Shown piece after piece: positions 27,530 to 39,232 of a stretch of 64,000 nt of DNA. The DNA lies in NCBI RefSeq assembly GCF_963678635.1, contig NC_087062.1:34810052-34874051 (forward strand), read 5' to 3'. Position numbers and translations under genes: made by a program. Origin of the DNA: Symsagittifera roscoffensis. Its lineage: Eukaryota; Xenacoelomorpha; Acoela; Convolutidae. How positions within the stretch are numbered: position 1 is the stretch's first letter; every line of letters begins with the position of its first letter. The notes under the pieces were generated by a model. It did no database searches. It was not told the origin of the DNA and worked only from the letters and a program-made list of their open reading frames with translations.

Positions 27530-30049
27530 CTTTCTGCTAAAACGAACATCTTCCGCGCCCAAAGAAGCGAAAATGGGTGCGAGTTTAACGGCCGTTCGAG
27601 TTAGCTCCCCGGAGCGGGTGGTAACTACGGAGGCTCGGGCTATGTTGTCTTCTCCGTAATTAAGGGTTTTTATACGAGCCAGAGGGTATTGTCCCCTTGG
27701 GCTTCGTTCGTCAACAATCAACACTAAATCCCCTGTTTTTAAAATAACGTCACTATCGGAGTGCCACTTACTGCGTTTATTCAGTGCTGGCACATAATCT
27801 CGCAGCCAACGACTCCAAATTGCGTTGGCGTAGCTTTGCGCTCGGATATATTGCTTTCGATGGTCGAAGTGCTCCTGGAAAGAGAGAGAAGGGAAGCTAG
27901 TACCATTTCGGCCTAACAAAAATGATTAGGAGTTAACACCTCGAAACCATCCGGACTTGCACTTACTGATGTTATAGGTCGAGCGTTCAGTGATTGTTCT
28001 ACAAGACAGAACGTTGTTTCAAGGACTTCGGGAGTGAGCTTTCTACTTCCTATTATTGCGTAGAATACCCTTTTACAACACCGAACGAGACGTTCCCAAG
28101 AACCACCGTGATGCGGGGCTGCCGGGGGTTAAATTTCCACTTAATACCCTTTTTCGCCAGCTCTGGGGGTGGTTTTCCGTTCCACGACTGAATACAATTT
28201 AAGAGTGCTTTCTCGGCTCCCACAAAATTGGCGCCGTTATCAGACCAAATGACAGATGGAGTGCCGCGACGAGCAATGAATCTTTCGATTCCCATTACAC
28301 ACGAACTCGTGTCCATGGATGAGACAATCTCAATATGTACAGCTCTTGTGGTCATACATGTAAAAAGGAAGCACCATCGTTTTTCAGAACTCCTCCTGGT
28401 TGAGACGTAAAAGGGTCCAAAATAATCAACACCACAGTTTTTGAAGGGAGGCTGGCGGTAACCAAGCCTTTCAACTGGAAGCTCTGCCATCATAGGTGTG
28501 ACAGTTTTGGCTTTGCGCTTTCTACATATAAGGCAGTGGACTTCAATGGACTTTAATAAAGAGCGAGGGTTCAAGATTGCGAACTCTAAGTGAATTACAG
28601 CTCGCAGGTAGTCTAAGAACTGGTGCTGATAGCGATAATGAATATCACTTACGAACAATTTCACCAGAGTATGCCTTCCATCAAGGATTATGGGGTGTTT
28701 TTTGTAATATTCAGTTTCAACTAGGCGGCGAATTCGCCCGGTTGAACGAATGAGGAATGCAGGAGCCATAAACGGTGCATATTGTGCGATACAACTAGAC
28801 TTTTTGACGGTTTTGTCGCAGGACAGGAGTAAATGTTCCGCTTCAAAAGATTCCTTTTGGGAAATCAACAAAAGTTGTCGTTTGGCGGTTTCTAATTCAA
28901 CCGGATCGGTTTTTTCCTTGGCTTTAGTGCGATAGTGCCGGTGTTTCGGACTAAGTTTGAGCATGAAGGCAACCACTCGCTGGAGTTTACGAAACGAGCT
29001 GAATTCTTCCCATGCAAATAAAATGGGAAATGGGTTGTTTTTGTTTTTGTGCAACGTTTGAAAATTAGAGGCCTGCTCTAAACATTCATTAGGGTCACAA
29101 GCAAAACCAGCCAGGCGGATTTTCTTAAGTACTTCTATGCTCGGCTTGAGTGGCCACTCGCCACTTTTCAGCAGACTTGGCCCGTTTACCCAGCTGCTTG
29201 TTTTTAAGGACTCCGCTGAGATTCCTCTGGTTCCCGTATCAGCAGGGTTGTCTCCACTTAAGACGTGAAACCACTGGTCTACGGTCGTACTTTCCAGAAT
29301 CTCTTCAATCCGGTTTGCCACGAACGTGGGTTGCTTACTACCTGAGCTTAACCACTGGAGCACAGTGGTGCTATCAGTCCCTATGAACGTGTTTGACACA
29401 GGAATGGTTAGAGCTTTGAGGACATCTTCCTTCAAGCGGGTAGCGAGTAACGCAGTCTGCAGTTCAAGCTTCGGGATGGAAAGCGCTTTCATATGCGCCA
29501 CTCTTGCTTTTCCAAAGACGAAGGCAACTTGTGTTTCAAGTGAACTTTTCACACGGGCGCCAAGAAAAGCTACAGCACAAAAAACTTCTTCTGAGCTGTC
29601 ACCGAACATGTGTAACTCAACCCAATCGACTGGTGCGGAGAAGTAGCTTGGGTAACACATGGTTGGTCCTCTGGAAGGACGCCGACTTTTAGGAACATCC
29701 GTTCAATGTCAGCAGATACGGCAAAATGATGTTGACGAAAACGGAGGAGAACGAACACATGGTTTTGCAGTAGGTCAGATCCTACTAGCAACGTTGATCA
29801 ATTACGTACTGTGGAATTTAGACGCTCCGTTAAGGACACGCCTCACTTTAACAGGTTTGTTTGGGTTCACCACGGGATGGTGAGGAAGATACCACTCGCG
29901 TATGCTGCGGTTCGAAAAATTATGGGGAGGAACTCGAATCACGTATCCTTTACTCAAATCATCTTCGATAGTTTTTGAGTACTGATCCCTTAAGTGAAGC
30001 TCTTTCGCTAATCGTTTTTCCAACGATTTTAACTGAACCAAAGAGGAAT
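27530..30049 (-). pseudogene. Pao copy C: RT-RNase H-integrase remnant
   Basis: The longest surviving Pao frame (28053-29660, 535 codons) covers RNase H and most of integrase, including the HHCC-type zinc region, [22 protein letters not shown] and the start of the GGSW block. A frameshift there moves the C-terminal module to 27515-27919. Upstream, RT is reduced to its first part (29802-30041) and a piece at 29570-29791. The RT palm between EDQP and RNase H is deleted near 29660, so this copy has no YMDD. Confidence 0.88.
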
Positions 30050-32393
30050 ATTAATTGTCTGGTAACATGATAGATTCTTCTGCCCAAAGCATACCTACAG
30101 CGTATCTTGATCCATCATGGACGGTGGAGGAATCAAGTATTTTAGCCGCCCTTTTGTCCTCGGTTGAACGGGAGTCTATCTGTTTGTAGGCTCCGTATGA
30201 CTCTATTTCATACCAGCGCTTGGTTTGACAAGCTAGTTCGGTATCATCCGTATTGCACTTGAAACAAGTAGAAAGGAAACCAGTAGATGTCGGCATTGGG
30301 CCGCTCAAGACCCAGCCTATTGGAAGACCAACCGCGACGGGCGAAGTGTTCAAGAGTGAGACCAACCGCGATCGGCCTCACTCTTGAAATACTCCTCAGG
30401 CCGAATAGCATGTAAGGAGTCTTGACCAATTATTAAGTCTACATCGGCGTAGCTATACTCAATTGGTTTGATTGGTGCAAGGTACGGAAACTTGCTCTGT
30501 AATGCAGGGATGTTGACGGTATCGGTACCGACTTTAAATTCATCCTTGACAAATGCGGTTAATTCGAACATGCATTCGAATCCATCCAAGTTAGAAGATA
30601 CCTTCATCTGAACTTGTTTCGTTTTAACAACAGTCGTGGTGTTAATAACAATTACTGTGAGATCCAAATCTCTCCCTGAAAGGCTTAGACATTTGACTAA
30701 TTTAGCCGATATCCAGGAATGACTAGATGCTGAGTCGCACAATGTTAAACAATCAGCACTCTGGAAATAGGTGGAAACTTGGAGCTTGATTATGGGCAGT
30801 AACCCTTTCGATGTTATGATTGATAATTGGTCGTTCGAGATTGCGCAACTTACATCCAACGGAACGGGATTAATGACTGCATGATTCGAACTTGCGTTTG
30901 GTATATTCTTGCTGAATGATTTTCGATCAGCGTTTGTGGTCGCTTTATCCGGCTCTGCATTGGATCTTAAGTTGACCAGCGTTGGGTCTTGTGTGGCTAT
31001 CATTTTTGTCCGGATTTCGACTAGGAAAAACACGTTCAGCACCATGGAGAAGTACACTATGGGTGCTAGTGCATCCTGGTTTGGTGCATTTCTTTGCTCT
31101 GGGACATTGCCGGAATGCGTGGTTCCGTTGTAAGCAGGAGAAGCACAATTTGTTTTCCGCAGAGAATTTCGCACGTTGTGTTGGGGTTTTCTCCTTAAAC
31201 ACAGAGCACTTCCAAAAGGCATGTTGTCCCTTGCAGAGGATACAAGAAGGATATTCAAATTTTTTCTCAACTGTACTTGTCGAGGCAAAAACTCTTGTTA
31301 CAGATTTGGTTTTGGATGGCTCTTCGACTTTGGGCTTTCCAGGCACATTTTTCAACTGCTCGTGAGCCTCTGCTTTATCATTTAACCAATTGTTAAAGTC
31401 AATTAGGTTGGAGCGTGACCAATTACCTTTCACGACAAAAAGTGACCACGATTCTCTCATGTTTGGTCGATTTTTCGAAAGAGTTTGATTTAACAAAGAG
31501 ACGCTTTTCAAATTTTCTTCATAATCAAGTGACCTAAAGACCGCCACTAGACTTGAAATGGTCATCGAGAAGCTAATGATGTTCTCAGAGTTGTGCATTC
31601 AAAGCTGCGGTAAACTGGACAACTTATCAAGGTGAGCCGTAATTACGTTTTGTGGCTGGCCAAACTTTCTTTCTAGAGTTTTCAGAGCATCCTTATACAT
31701 TCTTCCACTGTATGCGAACTCTGCTATGGCCGACTTAATGTTTCCCGTGACTAATGTTTTTAAATAAGCTAACTTCACGTCATAGTTGAGGGACGCTGCG
31801 TCTACAGTACTGCAAAATTGGCCAAACCACTCGTGCCATTGGAGCGGGTTACCATCGTACTGGGCCAGCTTCCATTCTGGAAGGGGATCCTTCTTTGAGA
31901 CTGACAGAGCTTGGACTAAGTCATTCAGTGTCACGGCTTGCGGTTGGGGAGCTGGTTGCAACGACAGCAATGTGTTGCTAGGATCAGCTGCAAAAAGTTG
32001 CTGCTGATATATGTAAGTGTTTTCAGCTGATGCGTCGTGATTGGGAAACCCATAGTAAACGGTACCACCACTTGATACGTGCGGGATTTGTTGCTGAGAT
32101 ATTGGCGTTACGAATGAAAAAACACCAAATGATGGCTGCGTGTTACCATCACTTGTTACCCCAGTGATACATTGGGCGACTGCGGGTGTCCACTGGGACA
32201 TTAGTGGCATATTGGGCTGACTAATAACGGTTGACTGTCCGCTAAACGGATCGTTCACTGAAGCAGGGTTGCTATACACGTTATGTGATAGCAAGTTTTG
32301 ATTTCTGCAGATTAAATTTGCAGGTGTTTGTGACACAATGGCATGGGGGTGTATCCAGAGTATTGATTGGAGATGGCGGCATGTTTCCAACAA
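30050..32393 (-). pseudogene. Pao copy C: gag-protease remnant
   Basis: This is the only copy with the natural gag start, a frame from about 32393 that is rich in Gln, Pro and Ser. It continues through the capsid-like region and is then broken at 31599 by a stop where copy B has CGA for Arg. A C-to-T change at a CpG on the coding strand explains this. The second half (30945-31598) carries both zinc knuckles; protease (30350-31288) follows in another frame with CDSASSHSW. A short local duplication near 30340-30370 disrupts the protease-RT linker. Confidence 0.88.
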
Positions 32394-34857
32394 CTCGAAA
32401 ATCGTTATTTAAAGTTGTTGGCGGGGATATGTTGAATGGAAGACAAAGGATGAGGTACAGAGTAGTAACAGCATACCTGAAGCTTGATTAGATTCCATAT
32501 GAGCGCGAGCCCTACCAGTTACTTCATCGTTAACTTTAAATATCCTATCCCACCATGCAGCCAACTTCGCTAATAATTTGGTAGGTTTATCGGTTTTATT
32601 AGCTAATATCACAAGTTAATCATTTTTAGCTAATGCTTTTTCGAGAATACTCTTGCATGATTCAATTAAGGAGTTTATTTTTATTTTACGAATTGGTCCC
32701 TCTAAACTCTCAGTTATGCGACTGTGAACTACGGAAAGCTCATTTTCTAGTGATGTTCAACCATTCATCAATGGTCGATATATTAACTCAATTTGTTCTG
32801 TCATTTTGATTACTTTTAAACTTGTTCACTTCTACTCAACCGCTCAACTGCTCAGTTTGAGAGAAAAAGGGACTAAATAAATTAAGACCTTAACTTTAGT
32901 ATCTATAAATTATATTATGACTCATTGAACAACATCACACATTAGAGAAGCACTTTTTTTAACTCCTAGTTGCTGCTCAGCATTTTTCCTGTTTCGATTA
33001 GCTTGCCGCCTGCGTTTTCCTGGCTTAGGAGTATTTTTCTTTGAAATAATCTACTTCAAATTCTTGCTATAACGCCTAAAGATCGTAAACGCTTTCAGTT
33101 CTAGAGAGGGATCCTGGAGTAGTTCTAAGTACTTTTGCCCTAACTCAGTGAGGTTCTGCTTCCTTCTAGATATCAGGTATGTTACTATGTTAATAACTAA
33201 TATACCTGACTCTTTCAACTTACTGTATATATCTTCCGTGCCTACACGTTTACAGTAAACGATTGCATAAATATTACGTTTATAGTTTAAAAGAATCTTC
33301 TTAAGCTGGTTAGGAGTTAGGAGTTATTACTACCTTATCGACTGATTGAGTCATTAACGGCGTCGTGCCAAATAACAATGTCGGTTCAGTTTAAGAGATA
33401 GTGATCACGTTGATACTGACAAGTTTTACGGACGTTTACTGCGTTATGGTTGAAACTTAACCCGGGAATGGCTAAGCACGATTGAGATACACGCTTTTGC
33501 GAAGCGGGGGAAAATATTTTCAAATCGTGGTGCAGCGAATTAGCAGCTAGTTTGAACATTTAGTGAATTGAATCAATTTTAGAGGAAAGGAATCAAGCAA
33601 ACCGCGACCTTACATCCCGCAACATCCTGAGCTAACAAGGTTGTAGCAAAAGGTAAGACGATTTGCTTGATAATACGCTACGTGTCTCGACTACGGCTAC
33701 TTTTATCCAATTGAACTAGTTTAGATTTAGATGCACCACGTGTCAAGAATAAACACGGCGTTTTTTCAGAAATTTTTTTTTCCGAAATTTGTTTTTTCGA
33801 AAATTTTTTTTCACGTTTTCACCCAACGGTTCAAAGTCCAACAATAACCTGATGCGTTTGCGAAATTTTGAGTTTTTTTTCCCTAAAAATTCCGAAATTT
33901 GGGCAAAAAACTCGACTCGGTCGTGTTAATTAATGTAATATGAAACTAGGCGCTTTGCTGAATATTTTGCAAAACTTTAAAATTTTTGGAAAAAAAATCA
34001 AAAACTTTCAATTTTTTTTTTCAAATTTATGGCCTTTTTTTTGATACGGTGCTGAGTTTACAAACACGATGTTAGTATAACGTAATTAAGGTTTATGAGG
34101 CCGGTTTTTTCGTAAACCCACAGAAAACTTTCTGATCAAGTTTTGGTATCGAGAAAAATTGGGGGCTAGGATTTTGCCATCGAAAAAGCTCGTATCAGAA
34201 TTTAAAGCATCAAATCAGAAAGTTAGCACAAATGGATAAAATTTTGGTGTTTTTTTTAGTCTTACAAGTTTTGTAGAGGCGTTCACCGGTAGATTCCAAA
34301 ATTCGGATGTTGAGAAAATAAAAGGGACGTCCACAATCCACAATCAGGTCTCCCTCAAAAGTTCATCCGTCTCACTAACCACTTCCACCTCCAATATGGA
34401 TGTTCACAAAAAATGGATATCTTTTGTGTCCGGGACAGCCCAACTTGGGTGCCTGCTTTGTCTAACTGGCCCTTGGGGGGTTGGCTTCGCAAGCTTATTG
34501 TATCCGCTCTCTCCTGTCAAAACCTGCTTGAGAGTGTTGACTTTATCAAAAGGGAATTTGGCTCGCTCTCTCATGCAATGAGTGAAGTTGTGTGAATGGA
34601 TAAGCTACAGAGGTGATGAATTGTCTCGAGGCTGTTCGGCTCAAGTTACTTAGCTGTTTGAGATGGGCGAACCAAGTAGAATTGGGTTCTGGTTGGCTAT
34701 CTCTCAGGTTCCAAAAATACTGCTCAAAATGGCAGTCTGCACCGATCAAGAAGCAATTTCAAAGTGTCTGAGTGTATGAATATCGTCCGGAATATCGTCC
34801 AGAATACTGTCCAGAATATCTAACGTCCAGAATACTGTGCGGGTTGGCGGACGAAAA
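32394..34857 (-). other. Pao/BEL 5' untranslated region
   Basis: About 2.46 kb between gag of copy C and the 5' LTR with no supported gene. It is AT-rich, with many T8-T10 runs at 33770-34030. Near the LTR (34775-34835) there are degenerate repeats of GTCCAGAATA(C/T). I could not identify a primer binding site beginning TGG next to the LTR. The length is unusual for a BEL/Pao leader, so part of it may be foreign sequence. Confidence 0.6.
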
Positions 34858-35169
34858 TGTGCCGCACTCTCGTATCCTGTAAGACCTACAAAAACCTGCT
34901 GCAATATCTGTAAATTATCGGCAATTTAACAGATAATATAAAGAATAAGTAATATCTGAAACAATGAGTTAAACATTTTTCGGTTAATATTTTTAGCAAT
35001 ACGGTTTCCAACAATCTCAAAAATCTTTAAAACATTTTTGATGACAAACTGACCTCAATCGGACACACCAGTAGTTTTCAAGGCCTTTTGTCTAAGAAAA
35101 TCTAATTTTAGCTTTTTCACTTTCGCGCTATAATGACGTCATTATTTAAGATTAATTTCAGCGCGAACA
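34858..35169 (-). repeat. Pao/BEL 5' LTR
   Basis: 312 bp starting TGTGCCGCACTCTCG and ending GCGCGAACA, followed immediately by the TTCGT target duplication. It is the partner of 18094-18398. Confidence 0.92.
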
Positions 35170-36899
35170 TTCGTCGCTTCTTCCGTTCTCAGTGCTCCAG
35201 TGTCAAATAGTTCAACCTATAACTCATCTAATCGTTCCTGGAAGACAGGGTTCATCCGGGCTTGTCCTTTTATACTTTCGAAATGTATTCCGTCAGTGTT
35301 GAATCTGGTTTGATCAAGAGCTCTCAGCTCATGCTCCAAGTTCATTAAGATCATACGTCCAGCTTTGCGACTCGCCAGATTACGCACCATGTTGGGCTAT
35401 CTCATGACTCATTCATTGTGCCTTCTACCCGTATATGACTGTAATCGTGTGCTCATCGGTATGATGCAGACAGTCAGAACCGCGCATTAAAATTTTTGCC
35501 ACTCTGCGGAAAACAAGCACACCAGAATCGCTTATCATTGAGCTTCTTCTGAGTCCGAGTTTCTTGAAACGTTGTTTGTGCCTATTAGAATCATTACGTC
35601 CACGTTTCTGCCCGGTTTCATCAATTCGACCATCCGATACAGCTGGGCCACTGTGGCAATTCCGAATGACATCATCTTAGTGATCCATAAATTTCTCAAG
35701 TTCTGCAAAACTCTCATTAGACTACCGCCCAAAATCAAATGCGACGTTCCAAGGGATGGTTGCTGCAAGTTCATCGCTGGACTCCAACTTGATCTATTGA
35801 AGCATGCCCGCATATCCGTCTCCGGGACTCCCGTTATGCTGTTTTGATCTGATTATTTTTCTCTATGTCTGAGACACGCGACGTTTTGTTCATCGGCATC
35901 TCCCTGATCATCCTAATGGAGATTCTTCCTGACTACGTCGTCGTAGCAGCAGCAGTCTTTTTTTACAATTAGAGCTCCACTCTGCGGTATCATCAATTGT
36001 TCCATAGGGTGCAGTCACCCCGGAACCTGGTACACTCCTGTTGGCCTCGATTCGACCAATGGCTTCCATCAGCTGCTTCGTGGTTTTCTCTACGACTGGA
36101 TCACCCAAGGTGTCACTTGGGTCCGGGATTGTCTCTCTAATGGATCCTGTGGGGACTTGCACTTCTGTTGTTTGACTCAACTCACGGGGCGTCAGTAGCT
36201 CCATCGGCAATTGACTACGGGGAACGCTTTGTGCGGGTAACCTTGGTTCCGTTTTCGATATTCCCAATTCTTCAGATTGCTCCTTATTTTCCTGCCTCAA
36301 GCGTTCTATCTCCTCTCCTTGCTTCTTGTTCCAGTCCTCAAACAGTTTCCTCCAGATATCTCTATCTTCATCAGTTCTGGCCAAGGTTTTTCTCACTCGG
36401 CCCAGCTCGCCACTCGTTTCGTTCAGATCTTCCATACTTTCATTCGTCTGTACTTCTTCATCAACTCTTGCTCTCTTGGCAGGCTGCGCAGTTTTCAACT
36501 GTGAGCTAGACGAGGCAGCTTCACCATTGTTTTGTTGGTGGAAAGCTTGATCTCCAATCCTCAAGCCGGGCCTAGGCCTGGCCCGGAGAGGCATCTCTCC
36601 AGGTTGGTACGCGCTTGTGCCAAGTCGTTTCCCGAGATAATTCCATTTCTCCATAGTATAAGACGCAGACTTGGGCGATACAGCACTCCTTGTTCGCCTC
36701 AAGCCGCCATCAGCAAGACTTCCGTGGGGCAGTCCCCACGGTTGTCATTCCCTAGGATGTTTGTCAGAACAGCCGTCAACATGGCCACCTCTGGAGCATC
36801 CTGGACGTTATCTCTTTTCAGTAGCTTACGATAGAGCTCGTCTATGACTGGCCCTACATTTGCCTCGGCCAAATCCATCAGTTCGTCAATTGTCTATTC
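35170..36899 (-). pseudogene. Old giant element: ORF4 N-terminal/SGNH remnant
   Basis: Continuation of the remnant interrupted by the Pao element. The frame 35908-36702 matches the N-terminal third of intact ORF4: a GEMPLxxRP block, a basic AKRARV cluster (KRVRV in the intact protein), VQTNESME against IQTSETIE, then a coiled coil with DIWRKLFED against DEWKKKFED. The frame 35535-35813 matches the SGNH core: the GDS block reads GGS here, then SFGIATVAQ, then LIGTNNVSR, so the nucleophile block has decayed. Bases 35200-35330 still encode a DGIHFES-like segment, equivalent to the catalytic DGVHF. Stops and frameshifts separate the pieces. Confidence 0.87.
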
Positions 36900-37257
36900 A
36901 GATTATTGAATTCGATCAAATGATTTCGCAATAAGTTCAGGTTCAAAGATTAAATTGATCAATCAGGATCTAGAAACAAGGTCACGACTATCACTTTTGT
37001 CGACATCGCTCCAAATTCATATTAAAACGTATATAAAAACAATCGGATCAGAAGATTTTGCTCTTGAGGTATATTAAAAACCAATTCAGTCTAAAATCTT
37101 GGAACCGTGTTCCGAGAGTGGACAACCCACTCTTTGGATCTTCTCCTAAAATTATCGTCTGAGCTTTCGTGGTCACTATTTCTTCCAAACCCAAGATCCT
37201 AATAACATAAAAACATAACACATAACACATCCTACACCCGCCCTTTACTCAACCTAT
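36900..37257 (-). other. Old giant element: ORF3-ORF4 spacer
   Basis: Non-coding spacer corresponding to 48808-49249 of the intact element. Most of it has diverged, but one block of about 30 bases near 36955-36985 is conserved. On the minus strand it reads GTGACCTTGTTTCTAG, then ATCCTGATTGATC, a good T-rich 3' splice acceptor with AG at 36971-36970. The equivalent in the intact copy is at 48890-48920. Confidence 0.7.
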
Positions 37258-37879
37258 ACTCAAATAATGTTTCATATGTAGTTACACTTCTATGTTCGTA
37301 TTCGAAGAGATTACATATATCAGCGCGTACAATTCCCGAGCATGCAATCGTCCTCGGTTTTAGTCGTACACCGGAAGCAAGAGTTCTTTCACTACCCTCT
37401 CCACCAAGAAGTCTCTTAGTCTCGTCAGGGACAGAACCAAATCTTCAGTAATCACGTGCTGCTTCTCCGTCGCCCTCGTCACCAAGAAGCATAATTTTTA
37501 CCCTGGCATCTGCGAAGCCGCCGGTTGCAAACCTGCTTCACCTGCTAGCCCTGGTCTTTGCTTCCACAATAACTATGTTTTTGTTTTCTCTCTTATAGTC
37601 TGTTGCTAAAGTTGTTCTAAAGCTCATGTTCGCGGTGATAGCTATCGCACACGTTCCATCTGTAAGTATAAAATCGCTGTCCGTTTCTATTATGCTACTT
37701 GTTTACTCATTTGGCAAGTTTTAATATGACTCTAATACTCTCCCTTTGTCTAGTTCTTTAGAACTTTCATCTGTTTCTGCCTGCAGGTCGCCTGTTTCTC
37801 TTGCAATTTTTAATTTTTTTCTTAACTATTTTTCAGTGTGTGCAAGTTCTACTCCCACTCCTCGGACAAAAATATCCAT
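37258..37879 (-). pseudogene. Old giant element: macro-domain ORF3 remnant
   Basis: Homologue of the intact ORF3 (49250-49879), starting at the same ATG context (hairpin ATCGACG/CGTCGAT, then ATGGATATTTTTGTCCG). The SFKT.LA.D.KRE.KNI block and the C-terminal region are recognisable in translation, but frameshifts break it. Sharing of this ORF between two strongly diverged copies supports ORF3 as a real gene of the family. Confidence 0.8.
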
Positions 37880-37909
37880 CGACGTCCCCGTCGATCTCAT
37901 ACCAGATAT

Positions 37910-38328
37910 TAAGTTAGGGTTGGACATATGAATGAGCAATTGCCCTTCCTGGGCTGCCCAGGAAGGATCATTTTTGTCATTCATGATGTATTTCCTGTTC
38001 TCGCGGTCTACGTCCTAAATCGTACTGGTTTCCCTTGGGTCTGATGTCATTTCATTCAACCACTCCCAGACGCGCAGGTTCGTTAAATCTTGTTCGTACG
38101 ACTGCTGCTTTTTCGTTGGCAAATTCTATTTCAGGTTTAGAACTATCATCGATCCATTCTTTGTCTTGATCATCCACAATGTCTAAATCCTGTGACACGG
38201 TTATCTCCTCCAGACCCACTAGATCTTTTACTATTTTTTCAGGTCTATCCTGTCCACCACGAAGTCCTCTCCGTAAGGCTTATACTTATTTGCGGGTCTT
38301 GTCCTGTCATTTTGTCTTGTATGCATCT
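37910..38328 (-). pseudogene. Old giant element: gag-pol C-terminal remnant
   Basis: Matches the last ~140 residues of the intact Gag-Pol; the best-preserved segment encodes KYKPYGEDFVVD, against KYNPYGEDFVVD in the intact copy, preceded by a METRQ-like motif. Both have an acidic tail and end just before ORF3. At 38328 the young element's 3' LTR begins; the same reading resumes beyond its other end at 62679 (a GISPVLG-like segment against GIQPDFP). Confidence 0.85.
37944..37966. repeat. Perfect 11-bp palindrome
   Basis: CCTTCCTGGGC, one T, then GCCCAGGAAGG. It occupies the position of the weaker hairpin at 49944-49965 in the intact element, about 30-60 bases before the gag-pol stop. Confidence 0.8.
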
Positions 38329-39190
38329 TGTACCCAAATATCACACAGCGACGGAGCGTAGAAAAAGTACCTATTAACGACTGGCAGGCGTCAGTTACCT
38401 TAATCCTACTCGTTTTTCACCGTCTCGACCTTGCCAGTTGATTTTCTGGTCTGTTTAGGGCAAAGTAAAAAGTTACCATTTTTAGGCCATCAGTCAAACG
38501 ACTTTTGATCAGCTTTCGTTTGCATGTGAACACAACCACATAGCTGAGTCTCGGATCCTCAGACTACGTGATTGTCATTAAAAACACGGCTCGAACAACC
38601 TATTTTATTATGTTTTTGGAGATGGATTGACCCTTTCCCTTTTTCTATCTACTCATGTCCTGAAATATCAAATAATATCGGTGTTTTTAATTAAGATCTA
38701 GGACATTACAGCAGCTGTTATAGTCAGTTTTTACAGTCCCTTCACATATAACAGTCTCTGGGGGACCAAGCCTCCGCTCCCGTGATTTTCTTGAGATAAC
38801 ACTCTTATCTCCTATATTTCGTGTCCCGGGAGTGTTCCGTGGTATTTCTCTTCCCCCCACTGAAGCCTCCGTTTCCACAAATATCTGTCGCTAAGGTCCT
38901 TATCGTGTGTTCTTGCCACGATAAGAGGCTCCGTGTTTTTCTGTCTCTGATACAACTGTACAACTGTTCTTCACAATCTATATCGTGGTTCTCATTTTCA
39001 TCTTTTTTATTCAAAATGGCCGTCTTTTTTCTATTTCTCAGAAATGTTCTTCTTCCAATCGAAATTTTAAAAATAAAAATTCTAGAACATTCTGACCCTC
39101 CGTCGCAACACTTTTTTGTTCATAAGGCCTTTAGTCACTTTTTTTTCTGTCGCGGGAAGGTTATGCTGTGTCATCTGGCAGAATGGCACA
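38329..39190 (-). repeat. Giant element 3' LTR
   Basis: 862 bp, TG at its left end and CA at its right end on the plus strand. It differs from the 5' LTR by four substitutions and four indels: a 7-bp loss near 38332, about 35 bp extra near 38443-38480, about 25 bp missing near 38617, and an 8-bp duplication near 38952. The minus strand offers AATAAA motifs (near 38604 and 39006) as possible polyadenylation signals. Confidence 0.93.
38899..38925. repeat. LTR hairpin, 9-bp perfect stem
   Basis: CTTATCGTG pairs with CACGATAAG across a 9-base loop. It is preserved in the 5' LTR at about 62395-62421. An RNA or DNA structural role inside the LTR is possible but not shown. Confidence 0.7.
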
Positions 39191-39232
39191 TACTCCCCGG
39201 ACAAGTCTCCATCAATGTCCCTATTGATCGCA
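39191..39232 (-). promoter_or_regulatory. Polypurine tract with upstream hairpin
   Basis: On the minus strand the bases just before the 3' LTR read TTGTCCGGGGAGTA, then TGTGCC of the LTR. GGGGAG is the purine run expected of a plus-strand primer, though it is short. It is preceded by a 6-bp hairpin (ATCAAT/ATTGAT with a GTCCCT loop on the plus strand). The whole block has a near-copy at the start of ORF3 (49857-49895). Confidence 0.6.

Larger units (their letters stand above)
18094..35169 (-). mobile_element. Pao/BEL LTR element, triplicated interior
   Basis: An LTR retrotransposon on the minus strand with LTRs of 305 and 312 bp starting TG and ending CA, flanked by an exact TTCGT duplication. 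At 17.1 kb it is far longer than a usual 5-8 kb BEL/Pao element because three tandem copies of gag-pol lie between one LTR pair with no LTR between them. Each copy keeps recognisable Pao features: CCHC gag, aspartic protease, RT, RNase H, integrase and the integrase C-terminal domain. Each carries different deletions, frameshifts and stops, and none encodes a complete polyprotein. It sits inside the SGNH-hydrolase ORF of the older giant element, so it is younger than that copy. Confidence 0.93.

Noticed and set aside
18094-35169. Simple assembly duplication of one Pao element
   Set aside because: The three copies differ by private deletions, frameshifts and many substitutions, and the outer LTRs share an exact target duplication, so most of the structure is likely genuine.
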